From: Strongyloides papillosus
Lineage: Eukaryota > Nematoda > Chromadorea > Rhabditida > Strongyloididae
Assembly: GCA_005656395.1 (NCBI GenBank)
Contig: SRSI01000017.1
Location: 186,001-250,000, forward strand
DNA length: 64,000 bases
Direction: 5' to 3'
Of this stretch, positions 11,989 through 24,400 are shown piece by piece. Numbering within the stretch: position 1 is the first letter of the stretch; each line of letters begins with the position of its first letter. The translations under genes were made by a program, and so were the position numbers. The notes under the pieces were generated by a model. It was not told the origin of the DNA, did not search any database, and saw only the letters and a list, made by a program, of their open reading frames with translations.

Positions 11989-14900
11989 ATGAAGGCGAGG
12001 CAAGGAAGTCCGCCTATGATTCCTTTGTAATTACAGAATAGATAAAAATTTGGTAGTTCAAAGATTTCACTTTTATAATTGTTATTTAAAATTTGAACTA
12101 ATAGTATTTTTATATTAAAATATTTTTTTTATTTAATTTTAATAAGCAAAAGCAAAATAATTTATTTTATATTTATTACTTAACTTTTTGTAAATGTCTG
12201 CCTTGACAGTAAATTTTCTTCTAATACTTGTTATGGTAATATTGGCAATGGGAATTCAGCAATGGATACAAACAGGTGAGTTTCATCTTAATTAATTATT
12301 AATTAAAATTCTAATTTATGATAATTTTAATTATCACGATAATGTCCTTTTTATATTGTAATTAAAATTTTTATCAAAATTATCATTACTTCATATTACT
12401 TAATGTGTTTCGTAATACTATTGTGCTTAGTTACATTGTCATTATTTCATTCACACATTCTTAAATCAAACAAAATATATCAGTTACCTTATCCTAAAAA
12501 AATAACCTCTCAAAACACAATAACAAAAAAATAGTTATTAAACTTCAATAGAATTCTTAGCATGCTTCACAATTATGTCAACACCTAATTATCACTTCTC
12601 TGTTTACTTAATATTTTTAAAATTATACCTTATATATAGTAAATATTACCATATTATTCAAAAATATTCTTTACCTTTCTTCATTAACATAAAATTCTTT
12701 GATCAAATGGCCAGTACAAAGGTGCTTATACGAATTATTGTAAAGAGTCAATTGAAAATTTGCAAAGATCTTTATTAAGTAAATAAAATTATACCTACGT
12801 CATCAAATCAACTAATATTAAGTAAATAAAAATGTTAGATAAGTCTAGAATTATTATTTAAGGGACATTTTTGAAATATTAGATGTATATTAATTAATTC
12901 AAAATGTAATAATTTTTAATTTTAGTGGTGTTGGGAATAATGTACGATCAACGAGAGGGGCCTCTAAACAAAGGAGAGATCAGATAAATGTTGAGATACA
13001 AAGATTACGTGATTTGTTGCCATTGAGTTCAAGTATTAAGGAGAGGCTTTTTCAGTTACAAGTTATGAGTTTAGCGTGTATTTTTATAAGAAAACAAAAA
13101 TATTTGGCACATATTACAAGGAAATTTGAAATTAATGGAGGGAGTAATTATATAAGTGAATCTGAGATTACGAATTATTCGTACTACCCGAGTAATTACA
13201 ATATTTCAATGTTACCTCAAAAAATACAGGATATTTCAAAAGCGTTAAAAGGATTTTTGATTATGGTTACCAAGTCTGGGAAATTATTATACATCTCTGA
13301 GAATGCATCTGAATACCTTGGACACAGTGTTGAAGAAATCATGTGCCAAGGGGATTCATTATACGATCTAATCGACAGTCGTGATCACTCTGCTGTCCAA
13401 ATAGAATTATTAAGTGGTCCAGAGTCAAACAGCGATATCCATTCTCATAAGCAGCCTTTTCCTCCCAATACAGATAAAGTATTCCTTTGTAGAATAAATT
13501 TATCAAGAACAGCCAAACGTCATCTCCAATATCATAAATTTGTCCTTATCCACGGTCGTTATATGCATCCACAGGAGTATTATGATGCTACAGTATCAAT
13601 GGTTCAGTCATATGACCAAATCCAACCAATATTTGCTGCTTATTGTCATCCGTTAATAAATCCAGAAAATGCTGAGATCTTATCAAATGGTAGTACCAAT
13701 ATATTCAGAAGTGTCCAAAATATGGATATGAATTGGAAGGAAATTGACAATATAGGAAGAAGTTATATGGAAATTGATGAGTATGATTATATGAACTGTG
13801 AAAATAAAGAGGTACATTATAAGAAATTTTATGATATGGTACATCCAGATGATTTGATTAATGTTGCTAATAGTCATCGTAATCTTGTGACAGATAAAGA
13901 AGGAAGTTCGATGTGTTTGTTTAGGATTGAAAAACAGAAGAGCAAAGAATATTTCTGGGTTCACGGTGTCTTTATTATTAAAAGTAGTTGTCCAACGAAT
14001 TTTGATGGGTCAGACAGTCCAAATGATAATATAGCTATGACTGATAATAATATTGTTAATTCGAACAACATACAATTGAAACATATGATACATTCAACTT
14101 ATCAAGTTTTGAATGAGTTAGAAGCAAATGTCCTAAGAGCTAATTTATGGATCTACTCTATCAAACATCACATACCAAAAGAATTATGTTACGTCAAAGA
14201 AAACGAACACAACTTAAATATATTCGCCAATTCCTCATGCTCCTCACCAACATTATCATCCCAATTAAATGGTAGACATTCAAGTATAACAGGAAACGAA
14301 GTCGAGTTATCACCACCATCACAAGAACCTCAAATATACCCAGGAAACTTTATTGATCCAAATAATAATGTTTACCTAAGATCAATACCACCAAATCAGA
14401 TGCAGCCAAATCAGGAGGCAATAAAAGTTGAGATACCCCAGACATCTGTTGTTAGGTCAAAATATTTGGTTAATGATTATTATGGGATTAATGTTAAGAA
14501 TGAGCATAATATTAAGATGCCTCCTAATTTGTTGACACCGGAGCATTCAAGTCCTGATTCTAGTTGTAGTTTATCATCCAAGAATGAGACGTTTAAGGGA
14601 AATATTATATATCAGAATGTTAATCATAATTTCTATGGTACCCCAGATCAAATGGGAACTGATAACAATCAACAACCTGTGAATATGACATTCTTCGATA
14701 ATGTCTCAAATATCGATGGACCACTACCAGAACTTGGTGACAATTTAGATGAATACTTTAAACAAGTTGAATTTTCTCCTTACCGCATAGAGAATAAGAA
14801 TCTTTCCATTTCACTTTTTAACTCAAGCACTCCAATTAATAATGAGTCGGAGAGTATAAATATAAATCGTGGAATGATTATGACACCACCCTCGACATCA

Positions 14901-15362
14901 TCAACCTCCTCAACGTTATCCTCACCACAGATGCATAAAATTGTTAAACAAGAATCTACATCAATTAACGATGATTGGTGGAAGAATAACAAACCGATAA
15001 ATAATGGAAGATTTGTACCATATAAAATTGATAAGAAATCAAACAACTTTGGACATCGCCAACGGCATAGTATTCAAATTGGAATCAGCGAAAACGACAA
15101 CAGTTACATTGCTATGTGTAACAATAATTTCTATAATTATAATAACGAACATAGGCAATATGAGAATCAACTCCATTACCCTCAAAATACCCAATGGAAT
15201 TGTGATGGAAGCGTTATAAATACTGGTATAGGAAATCAAACATCACTACACGAGATGCCTTTCAACCATGATTTATATGGTAACACATATCCCTACCAAT
15301 CACACTACCCACAAAAAATCTTCCAAAGACGATTAAGTGATTGTAATGGACTAAATAATTAA
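11989..15362 (+). CDS. cky-1: bHLH-PAS transcription factor, NPAS4/CKY-1 type
   Basis: Nuclear bHLH-PAS factor, expected to pair with an ARNT-type partner. The DNA-binding segment reads STRGASKQRRDQINVEIQRL and then RDLLPLSSSIKERLFQLQVM with SLACIFIRK, close to NPAS4. PAS-A (GFLIMVTKSGKLLYISENAS, then YLGHS, QGDSLYDLID) and a PAS-B-like region (FYDMVHPDDL, then VHGVFI) follow, with a long Ser/Asn/Gln/Pro-rich tail containing acidic patches such as LPELGDNLDEYF that may be activation segments. The main exon is 12926-15362 and needs an upstream exon ending in phase 2. That is met by 12210-12275 (...SAMDTN|S) preceded by 11989-12026 (MKARQGSPPMIPF), total 846 residues. A simpler model starts at the ATG at 12262 (816 residues). 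The family is secure; the first 30 residues are not. Confidence 0.85.
12194..12275 (+). other. overlapping out-of-frame upstream reading frame at the cky-1 start
   Basis: An ATG at 12194 opens a frame reading MSALTVNFLLILVMVILAMG and on to the GTGAGT donor at 12276, overlapping the candidate cky-1 ATG at 12262 in another frame. Two further ATGs in this frame (12233, 12248) also precede 12262. If transcribed unspliced from upstream it would act as an overlapping uORF; spliced to 12926 it runs on to a TAA at about 12986. A splice acceptor CTTGACAG ending at 12209 would remove the first ATG. I could not match the peptide to any family. Confidence 0.3.
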
Positions 15363-15479
15363 TTTTTTTATATATAATTTATTATAATATATGTATTAAA
15401 TGTAAATATAAAATGTTATAACAATAAAATAAAAATTTACCTAAATTTTCTAATGAATAAATAATAAAATGTAAAAATA

Positions 15480-18400
15480 TTAAAATACTTTGTTTGTACA
15501 GTTGATTTCAAATTTCTTTTTTTTAGAGTATTTTGGAATGTAATAATCGTGAACTGTGACAAAACCAAGTGATTTTATTTGCTCATTTCCTTTTTTTATA
15601 ATAGTGTTTGAGGTAGTGGTAATACAATCTGGTAAGAAAAATGAAAAATGTAAATAGAGTAGTTTTTCATTGTCATTTTCTTGAGTTTTAATATCGGTTG
15701 TATCATAGTATTTACTACATTCTTGTTTATCAGCCATCCCATCAACGAAAAGGTATCCTCTTATAGGTAGTTGATAGTATGGAATGAACATTGTTATGTT
15801 TTTTCCATTGCATGTACTTTTTAGTGTTGGCAATTGTTGTGGAAGTTGACAAGTACCATTTATGGGGAGGTATCCTTTTTTGCATATGCACTTTATAACT
15901 CCACAATCGTCGATGCATAATTCAGTTAATCTATTGCATTTATTAATGTTTGAATCTGAACATTTTGTGATGTTGTTTGTTGTCTTAATTCTAGGTTCAT
16001 TGCTTAAAGTTCCATTATTTGTAGTAGTAGTTGCTTTTGTAGTAGTACTTAATAATATACTATTTGGATAACAGTCTCTACCATCTCCGAAATACCCTTC
16101 TTTACATTCACAATAATAGGCACCAGGAATATTTCGACATCTTGCATTTTTATTTTTACAAGCATAATCTTTATAAAGAATACATTCATTAATGTCTTCA
16201 CATTTATTTGTTTTTTTCGATCTAACAAAACCTGTTGGACATAGAGATCTAAATTTTTTGTTCATTGGAATATTTTCTAATAAATCTTTTTCATCGTTAT
16301 CTATAACTTCCTTATCATTTGTAACATTATAATTAATGTGCTCATTAAATATCTTTGTAAAGTTATTTGTGTTTGTTTTTTTACAATCAACTCCATCACC
16401 AATGTAACCATGGTCACATCGACAATGATATGATCCGATAACGTTTTCACAATGAGTATTAGGGAATTGACAAACTTTACCGGCAAAATCTATGCATTCA
16501 TCGATGTCAATACATTCTCCTGTTGCGTTGTTACGTTTGAAACCATTTACACACTCACATCTCATTTTAGATTGGTTACAGAATTCTAATTTTGAATTAC
16601 ATTTTTGGTAATTATTACATGGGTATTTTTCTAATGATATGTTTGGTAAATTATTTCCTAATTTATAAGATCCTTTTTTAGGATTATTCAGAATCTCTTT
16701 AACAGAAGGTATTAAATTGGATAATGTTTTCTTAATTACTAATGGATTACCTTCTGGAATTATTAAATTTATATTAATTGAAGGAGATACGTTATTTTCA
16801 CTTGGTGGTGTAAATATTTTCTTGAAATTACCCATGTATTCTTGTAATAATAAACGTAAGTAATCTTGATTATTAGGATTATTTTCTGATAAATTAAGTT
16901 GTTGAATCTTTTTGATTAAAATTTCTTGTTCTTTAATATGATTCATTAATTTGTTCTCCATATCTGTAGATGAAGTACAGTTACATAATTTGTTTATTTT
17001 TTCTTGTCTTTGTGATGGTGTACTTGTTTCAAGATCGACAGTTATTTTTTTGTAGATATTTAGTATTGAGGAGATATTTGAAATTATGTTCTTATTGTTC
17101 AATACATCTGGTATATTGTTTTCATTTTTAATAACATCTTTAATTGTATCTCTCAAAATAGGTTCAGAGGAATTTGGCCCAGTTTCATCTGTCACAACAT
17201 GAGTTTTATTCGCATGATTGGAAGCTTTATCTGCTGTTTTTTCATTTGATTCAACTTTTGCTGTAGGTGTTGTAACTTTAACCCAGTACCGTGATACAAA
17301 GTTTGTAGTTCCATTGTCTTTGAGATAATAACCATCTTTAACTGTTAAATCTTTAACATCTTCTTTTGATACAGTGGGTAATGTTATATTTTGTGGATTT
17401 ATTTGAAGAGAATTATTGCCCAAATTATTCTTTTCATTCTTAGAAGTATTTTTGTCGGCAATTGTAGTTTTGCTTACATCATTAACAATAGAATGAGTAT
17501 TAATAAACATTTTTGTTGTGTCCTCAAATTGTTCATTTTTATTGGTAGAAGGATTTGGTTTATCATCTTTTTTAATGGAATCAGTTTTGTTAACATCATC
17601 AATATGAATTTTTTCAATATTATTTGTTTGTGTACTAAAAAGTATGGGTGATTGTGTTGTTGTAACGATTTCATCAGAATGAGACGACGCTATAGGAGTT
17701 TGACCTAAATAATCAGATTTTTTATCACCAACAGTATTAATTTTTTCAACATTATTTGTTGTTGTACTATCAGGTATAGATGACTCAGTTGTTACAATCA
17801 TTTTATCAGAAATAGTTGACGTTATTGAAGTTGAACCTAAATAATCAGATTTTTTATTATCATATGAATCTCTAGTAGTGCCAATATTATTCCCAATAAC
17901 ATTATTCAAGTTAACAGTTGGTATAACAGTTGAGTCTAAATATTCAGATTTCTTATCATCATCTGTATAAATTGTTTCAATATTATTTTTATTTGTTGGT
18001 GTAGTATCAGATACGGGTGATTTAGTTGTTATAACGTTTTCATCAGAAATAGTTGACATCATAGGAGTTGAGCTGAAGTGATCAGATTTCTTATTATCAT
18101 ATGAATCTCTAGTAGTGCCAACATTATTTCCAATAACATTATGCAAATTAACAGTCGGGGTAGCAGTTGAGCCTAAATATTTGGATTTCTTATCACCATC
18201 TGTATAAATTTCTTCAATATTATTTTTATTTGTCGGGGTAATATCAGATACGGGTGATTTAGTTGTTACAGTTCCTTTTTCAGAAATAGTTGAAATTACA
18301 GAAGTTGAGCCTAAATATTCATATTTCTTATCAACATTCAAATCTTTAGTGGTGCCTGTATTTTTTCCAATAATATTAGGTAAAGTTATAGTAGGTATAT

Positions 18401-21400
18401 TAGTTTGCATGTTTGTTGTTTTATCATCTACTTGCTCAGTTGAATCATCAATGACTACTTTTTTAATTATTGTTCCATTACTTCTCAATTCAGTTATATT
18501 GGAATTTAATAATGATTCATCACATGGTTTAATATCATTTCTGTCTTTCGAGGTTATTGTTGTACTTTTTACATTAACATTAATTGTATCGTTATTGCTC
18601 TTGGTTGAATTTGTTATATTCATAATAGTAGTTTCATTTGGAACTTCAACTTCTGGTTTTGTTGTAGATAAAGTGTAATTAATTTTATCAACATAGGATA
18701 ATGTTGTTGACATTGTTTGTTGATTTGAAACAATGTTTGATAAAGTACTAGTATATTCTCCAGATTCAGGCAATGATGTTGTTGTAGATTCTCCCAAATT
18801 ATTTGGTTCATTTGTTTCTTTAATTAATGTATAATTGGATTTGTTAAATTCTTCATTGCATAAAATAACACTACCAGGAGGAACTTGTGAATAACCACCT
18901 GTACCTATTTTAATACTATCCGGATTTATTTCTTGATCCGTGAAATTTAGTTTTATTATATTTCCATTGACATCCATGATTTTACAATTACTTAAGCTTT
19001 TATTTTTAGGTTCCAAATTCAATGGAATTTTTTCAGGTAAATTAGATTTTGTACTTTCATGAGGTGGTTGAACCGTTGATTCTAATGAATGTAATGTACC
19101 AGGTGTTCCAGTAATAATATCAGTTAAAGTACTTGGATTTATATTATGAGATTCTTTTGTATGATCAGGTTTGGAAACTGTTTTATCACTTTCAGTTGCA
19201 AGATGTTTAATTGTATCTGTATATAAATTTGTAGGTTCGGTTACATCATTTGTTGTATTTCGTTCTAAGTTATTATTTATATATTTTGTATTTTCGGATG
19301 TGGTGGTTACTCCTGTGAATGTTTCTTCCAGGTTTGTGGCAGTTGATGTTCTACTTTCATTTGTGATATTTGGTATATTTGTAACATTTTCATCTATATT
19401 GTTTCTACTACTTAAGTAATTTGAATCGGTTGTTGTTGGTGAAGAAATATATTGATTCAAATCTCCCTTGGAATTATTTTCATCAGCTGTTTCTGGAGTG
19501 CTACTTTGAGAATTATCATTTGTTGTTGTTGTTAATAAATTTTTTTGAGAGAATTGTTGTTCGTAATTTGTAGGTGTAACAGACTGGCTAGTAATTTCCA
19601 AAGGATTTATTGTCATATTGTTATTTTTATCACCATCGATGTTTCTTGTAGTTTGGCCATATGAGGGTGTTTCATTTTTTAAATCATCAGGATATTGTGT
19701 TTGTGATTTTGATGTATAATTTTCTTTGCTTATACCATGTTTTGTGGTTTCAATATTTCTATCAATATCATTTTTCGTATTAGTTTCATTTCTTAGATCG
19801 TTTTCAGGTATTTGGGTTGTTGAAAATGATGTAGTTTCTGTATAAATGTGTGGTTCTATATTTGTAGCATTATTTACAATGCCGTTATCTTCTTTTATAC
19901 CATGTGTAGTTATTGTGTTATAATTTCTACTACTAGTTTCCTTAATTTCACTTCCAATACCTTTTTCTATTTTTGTATTTATTTGAGAATTTGTTGTAGA
20001 TGCATATAATTTATCAATTTCAATTTTTGGTAATTCACTTGTAGGTACACCTTTACTACCTATTATTGTTATATCCTTGATTGTTTGTGTATTTTCTTTA
20101 TTATGATAGGGTGATATGGTAGAAATATCTTTTGTTGTTAATTCAACATTAGTTGATGCTTCTATAGTAGGAATTCCGTTAGTATTCATTGTATCTGAAT
20201 CATTTTTACTAAATATATGTGCACGTGTAGGATAATTTGTTTGTTCTATTGTCATAATGTTTGTAGATGTTATGAATTCACTGCCTGTTATTGTTGAACT
20301 GCTTGGTATTGTTGTGCTTTCTGGAGTAAAAACTTCTGTATTACCATAATTTGTTGTTTCATTATTCGCATGATGTGCAGTGTTTGTTCTTTCTGAACTA
20401 TTTTGAATATTTGTAATTTCTTGACTACTTTTTGTAGTAACATTATCAGTTATAGGTAATCTTGATGGGTTAGTTATAGCTTGAGTTTCTCCATGAGTAG
20501 AGATTTCATTATTCTTTGTGCTTAATTTATTAGAAGTCTCTAATACTTGTGATAAAGTTGTGGTAAAATATGGAGCTGTAGTGTAATCTGTCTTTAAATC
20601 TACTCCTGTTAAATTTTTCTTTTTATTATCAACTTCAATAGATGGAGTTGTGGTTGATTCAAATTGAGACATTGTGTATGAGTCTGGGTTAACACTTTTA
20701 TCGTGATGTGTATTAGATGTTTCCGTTATATGTAAAATAGTTGCTTTTGTCTGACTATTATCAGTATTACTTTTAATATCTTCATCAGTAAACGCTTCTG
20801 GTCTAGTTGTTGCTATACCTGGTCTTGTTAAAATAGAAGATTTGTATCCCGAATCATTGGTTGTTTCCGTTTCTTTTGACTTTATACTATTGAGTTCACT
20901 GGCTTTTGTGGTATATGAAATAGTAGCGAAAGTACTTTGATCTATATCATTATTAGATGTACTAAAATGAGTACTTTCTTCGTTGATACCCTTTGATTTT
21001 GTGTTGAATTCAATTGAATTGGTCGTTTTAAGTATTTCATTTACCCTTTCCGTCTCATTATTTATTTTTTCATTTGGTTTTACAGTGTATGCAATATCAC
21101 TTGTATGTGTAGTTTGTTGGTAATTTCCATATTCATTTTTGGTACTCGTTTCTTGATTAATATTCAAATTTCTATTATTTGTATATATAATTCCACCATT
21201 ATTTGAATCAGTAGTATTATTTAATATTGTTACTAAATTTTTACTAGTGCTTAAGAATGTTTCAGACTTACTAATAGTTGGATGTTCAGTAGTTATCATA
21301 CTGTTCGTATTACTAGTCAATTCAAGATTTTTAGAAACGGATTCAGTTGATGGAAGGAATGTTGTTGACAAATTATTATCAGTGCTTACTTCACCAGTTA

Positions 21401-24400
21401 ATTTAACATTTATGGTTGGTTTTATGCTTGAAAATACCGCTGTTGTGGCTTTTTGCGAAGACAAATCTGTAAGTTCAATATTTTTATTAGTATGTGAATA
21501 TATTGTTGTTTGATTTTCTTCAGATTTGTTAGAATATTTAGATCCCATGGTAGATTTATTATTTATTAAATCTTCAAGTGTTTTGGTGTTAGTGAAAGGT
21601 GATTTTGTAACTTCATTAAGATCTTTAGTAGATATTTCTTTATCTTTATTTATGGTATTCTCATTATAAAATTCAGTTGTTTGTGTTTGTTCATTTGGAA
21701 TACTATTGGAGATATTTTTTCCTTCATAATTTGTAGAACTTGGAATAAAATCTTTATCACTTGAAGTTGAAGGTAAGTTATATTGTTGAGTTGTTTTATC
21801 TTTTGATAATTCAGTTTTATTTTTAGAATCATCAATTTTTTTAGATGTAGATTTGGACAAATTATTGTTTTCAATAGTACTTTTACTTTCAGTAAATTGA
21901 TCAGGATTATTGTTGTTTTGATCAGTTGTTGATTTTCCACTTTGGAAATTAGGTGTAGTTTCATAATGTTTTTCACTAAAATTATTCGTAAGTTTGGAAT
22001 TGTCATATGTAGTTTCCATCGTTTCACTCTTACTAACTGATAAGTCTGGAGTATTTGACAAGGTTAAATCTGAAGTTTGGTAGTTGTTATATGATTTTGT
22101 AGTTATTAAAGGTATTTCTTGTGTCTGAGTTTGGCTAGTTCCTTCTCTGTAAATATCAGTGATAGTTTCTCCAGTGGATTCTATTGATGGTGAAGAAGTT
22201 GTTGTATGATATTGTACCTTCGAATTATTATTAATATAAATAGGACCTATTGATGAAGAACTTGTACTTGAAATGGTTTGTGATTCAGTATTATCAACTG
22301 TTTTTTCATTAACATTTTTATTACCAATGTTTTGAGGATGCGGCGATGAAGGTAATAATGTACTATCCTTTGTAAGATTATTAATTTCATTTGTAGGTTT
22401 AGAATTATAATCTTCTTTTGGAGTATAAATATTTTTTGGTAGAATAGTGTAACCACTGATATATATATTTTCAGTTGTTTGAATATTTTCATCTGATACA
22501 TTATTTTTGAAATTATGAGTTACCTTGTTATTTAATGTAGTGATTGGTGTAGTATCTGATGGAGAACTCTCTGATGATACATTATTGTACTTCAATTCAT
22601 CCGGTGATTGTGTTATAGGTATTCCTTTTTTATCTACTTTTATTGGGCTATTTTTGTCAACAATGTTTGTACTATTTGGTATTATACTGCCATCTGTAGT
22701 TATTTTATTGTCTTCTTTAGTTGTTGTTATATCAGAAATTTCTTTAGAAGTCAATTTAATTGTAGATTTACCTGATATATGTAGAGTAGATGAAGTATAA
22801 GTATTTGGTTTGTTGTCTTTTTTAGATGTACTAATATAATTTTGATTATTTTTATCATAATTTGTTGATGTTGATTCACTTGGGTGAGTATTATCAGTTA
22901 CTGAATATCCATTGTTTGTCACATTTTCTTTTAAATCTTTACCCACATTACTTTTTGTTGTTAAAGAGCTAATTTCATTGGAATTTGGATTAGAAGTTAC
23001 TGGTGTTGACAATGGAGATACTGTTGTGTGTTCTGAATATTTATCTGTATTTTCCCCTTTTGAGGAACTAGCTATGTTAGTGCTCGAAAGATTTTCTACA
23101 TTTGGATATTTACTGTAATCTTTAGGTTCAATATTGTTCAATGTTACTTTTGAAGCTGATGGACTTGATGTTGTAGCTAAACTACTATCAACTATTTTAC
23201 TAGGTGAATTAACAGAGATATCTTTAGTTGTACCAGTATTTTCTATATTTATTTCACTAGTGCTTGAAATGTCTTCGTGATCAGTAGTCAGTGGCGTTGT
23301 AGATTTTGTTCCGAATTTATCAACAATCTTAGACACCTCGTTTATAATTGTTTTTATATCTCCATTTGGACCTTTAGTAGTAATATCAATATGATTTACA
23401 GTATTTTCTGGGGTAATTGTGGATTCAGTTTCAGGGAGGTTTTTTCTAGTAACACTAACAGTTCTATGATGATTATCAATTGGCTTATTCTCACCATAAG
23501 TAATTTTAGGTTTCCTTTTTTCTGATACAAATGGTTTTAAATTTTCTGCACTATCAAGTGGTTGTAAAGGCATACTTGTATTGTATTTAGAAAGTACTTC
23601 ATACAAATCCTTTAGAATATCGTCGGCATTAGGTATTTTATGGTTTTGGGTACTTTCTTCATAATAGGTTTCATCAGTAGTAGTATATATTTTTGTTGCC
23701 TTAGTTTCTTCAGATGATGTTTCACTTTCAGGAATAAGATTTGGTTGTTTATTTTTATCTTTGATATCGTTTTTATTAACGTTTGTAGATTCATTTGTGA
23801 ATTTGTTAACTATTTCTTGGAGCTCTTTGAAAATTTTAATATTATCAGTGCTATCAGGTTCTTCACTTGGTTTGGAATATTTTTCATCTTTAGTAGAGAA
23901 TGTAGCAATATCTGTGCTGGATTTTGGATATAGATTATTATCGGTAGTAGATGCTAATAAATCAGTTATTCCATCTGATATTTCTTCAGAACTTTCATTT
24001 TCTGGAATAGAAGTTGTACTTTTTGTAGGATTAAATGTTTCTAAAACATTTCGCAATTCATTAATAATTGCTGTTGTGTTTAGTTTATTTGAATTTATAT
24101 TGTTATCTTCTTTCTGTTTTAAAGAAGTCGAAGTTGGTGTTGTATAAATTCCATTATTTAAGTTATCTTGTTTTGTAGTACTTAAAGTTGTAAATGATTT
24201 TGTTTGATCAACTTTTAATGTTCCAGGTTTATTTAAATCGTCATTATCATTGATTCTATCCTTTTTGGTACTTGTTTTATTATCATTATTCTTTACTATA
24301 TCTTTTAAATTATTTCCATTGTTTTCCGTGAAATTTTTTGTTTGCCCAACACTAGTAGTTGTAGATTTTTCAATAACCGTGTTTGATAAATCTTTTGGTT

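Noticed and set aside
12575..12778. 67-codon frame inside the first large cky-1 intron
   Set aside because: I/Y/K/F-rich composition typical of chance frames in AT-rich DNA. Joining it to the 12194-12275 frame is possible in phase but gives nothing recognisable.
13683..13964. 93-codon minus-strand frame inside cky-1
   Set aside because: Antisense shadow of the PAS-region codons, with no domain, signal peptide or splice context of its own.
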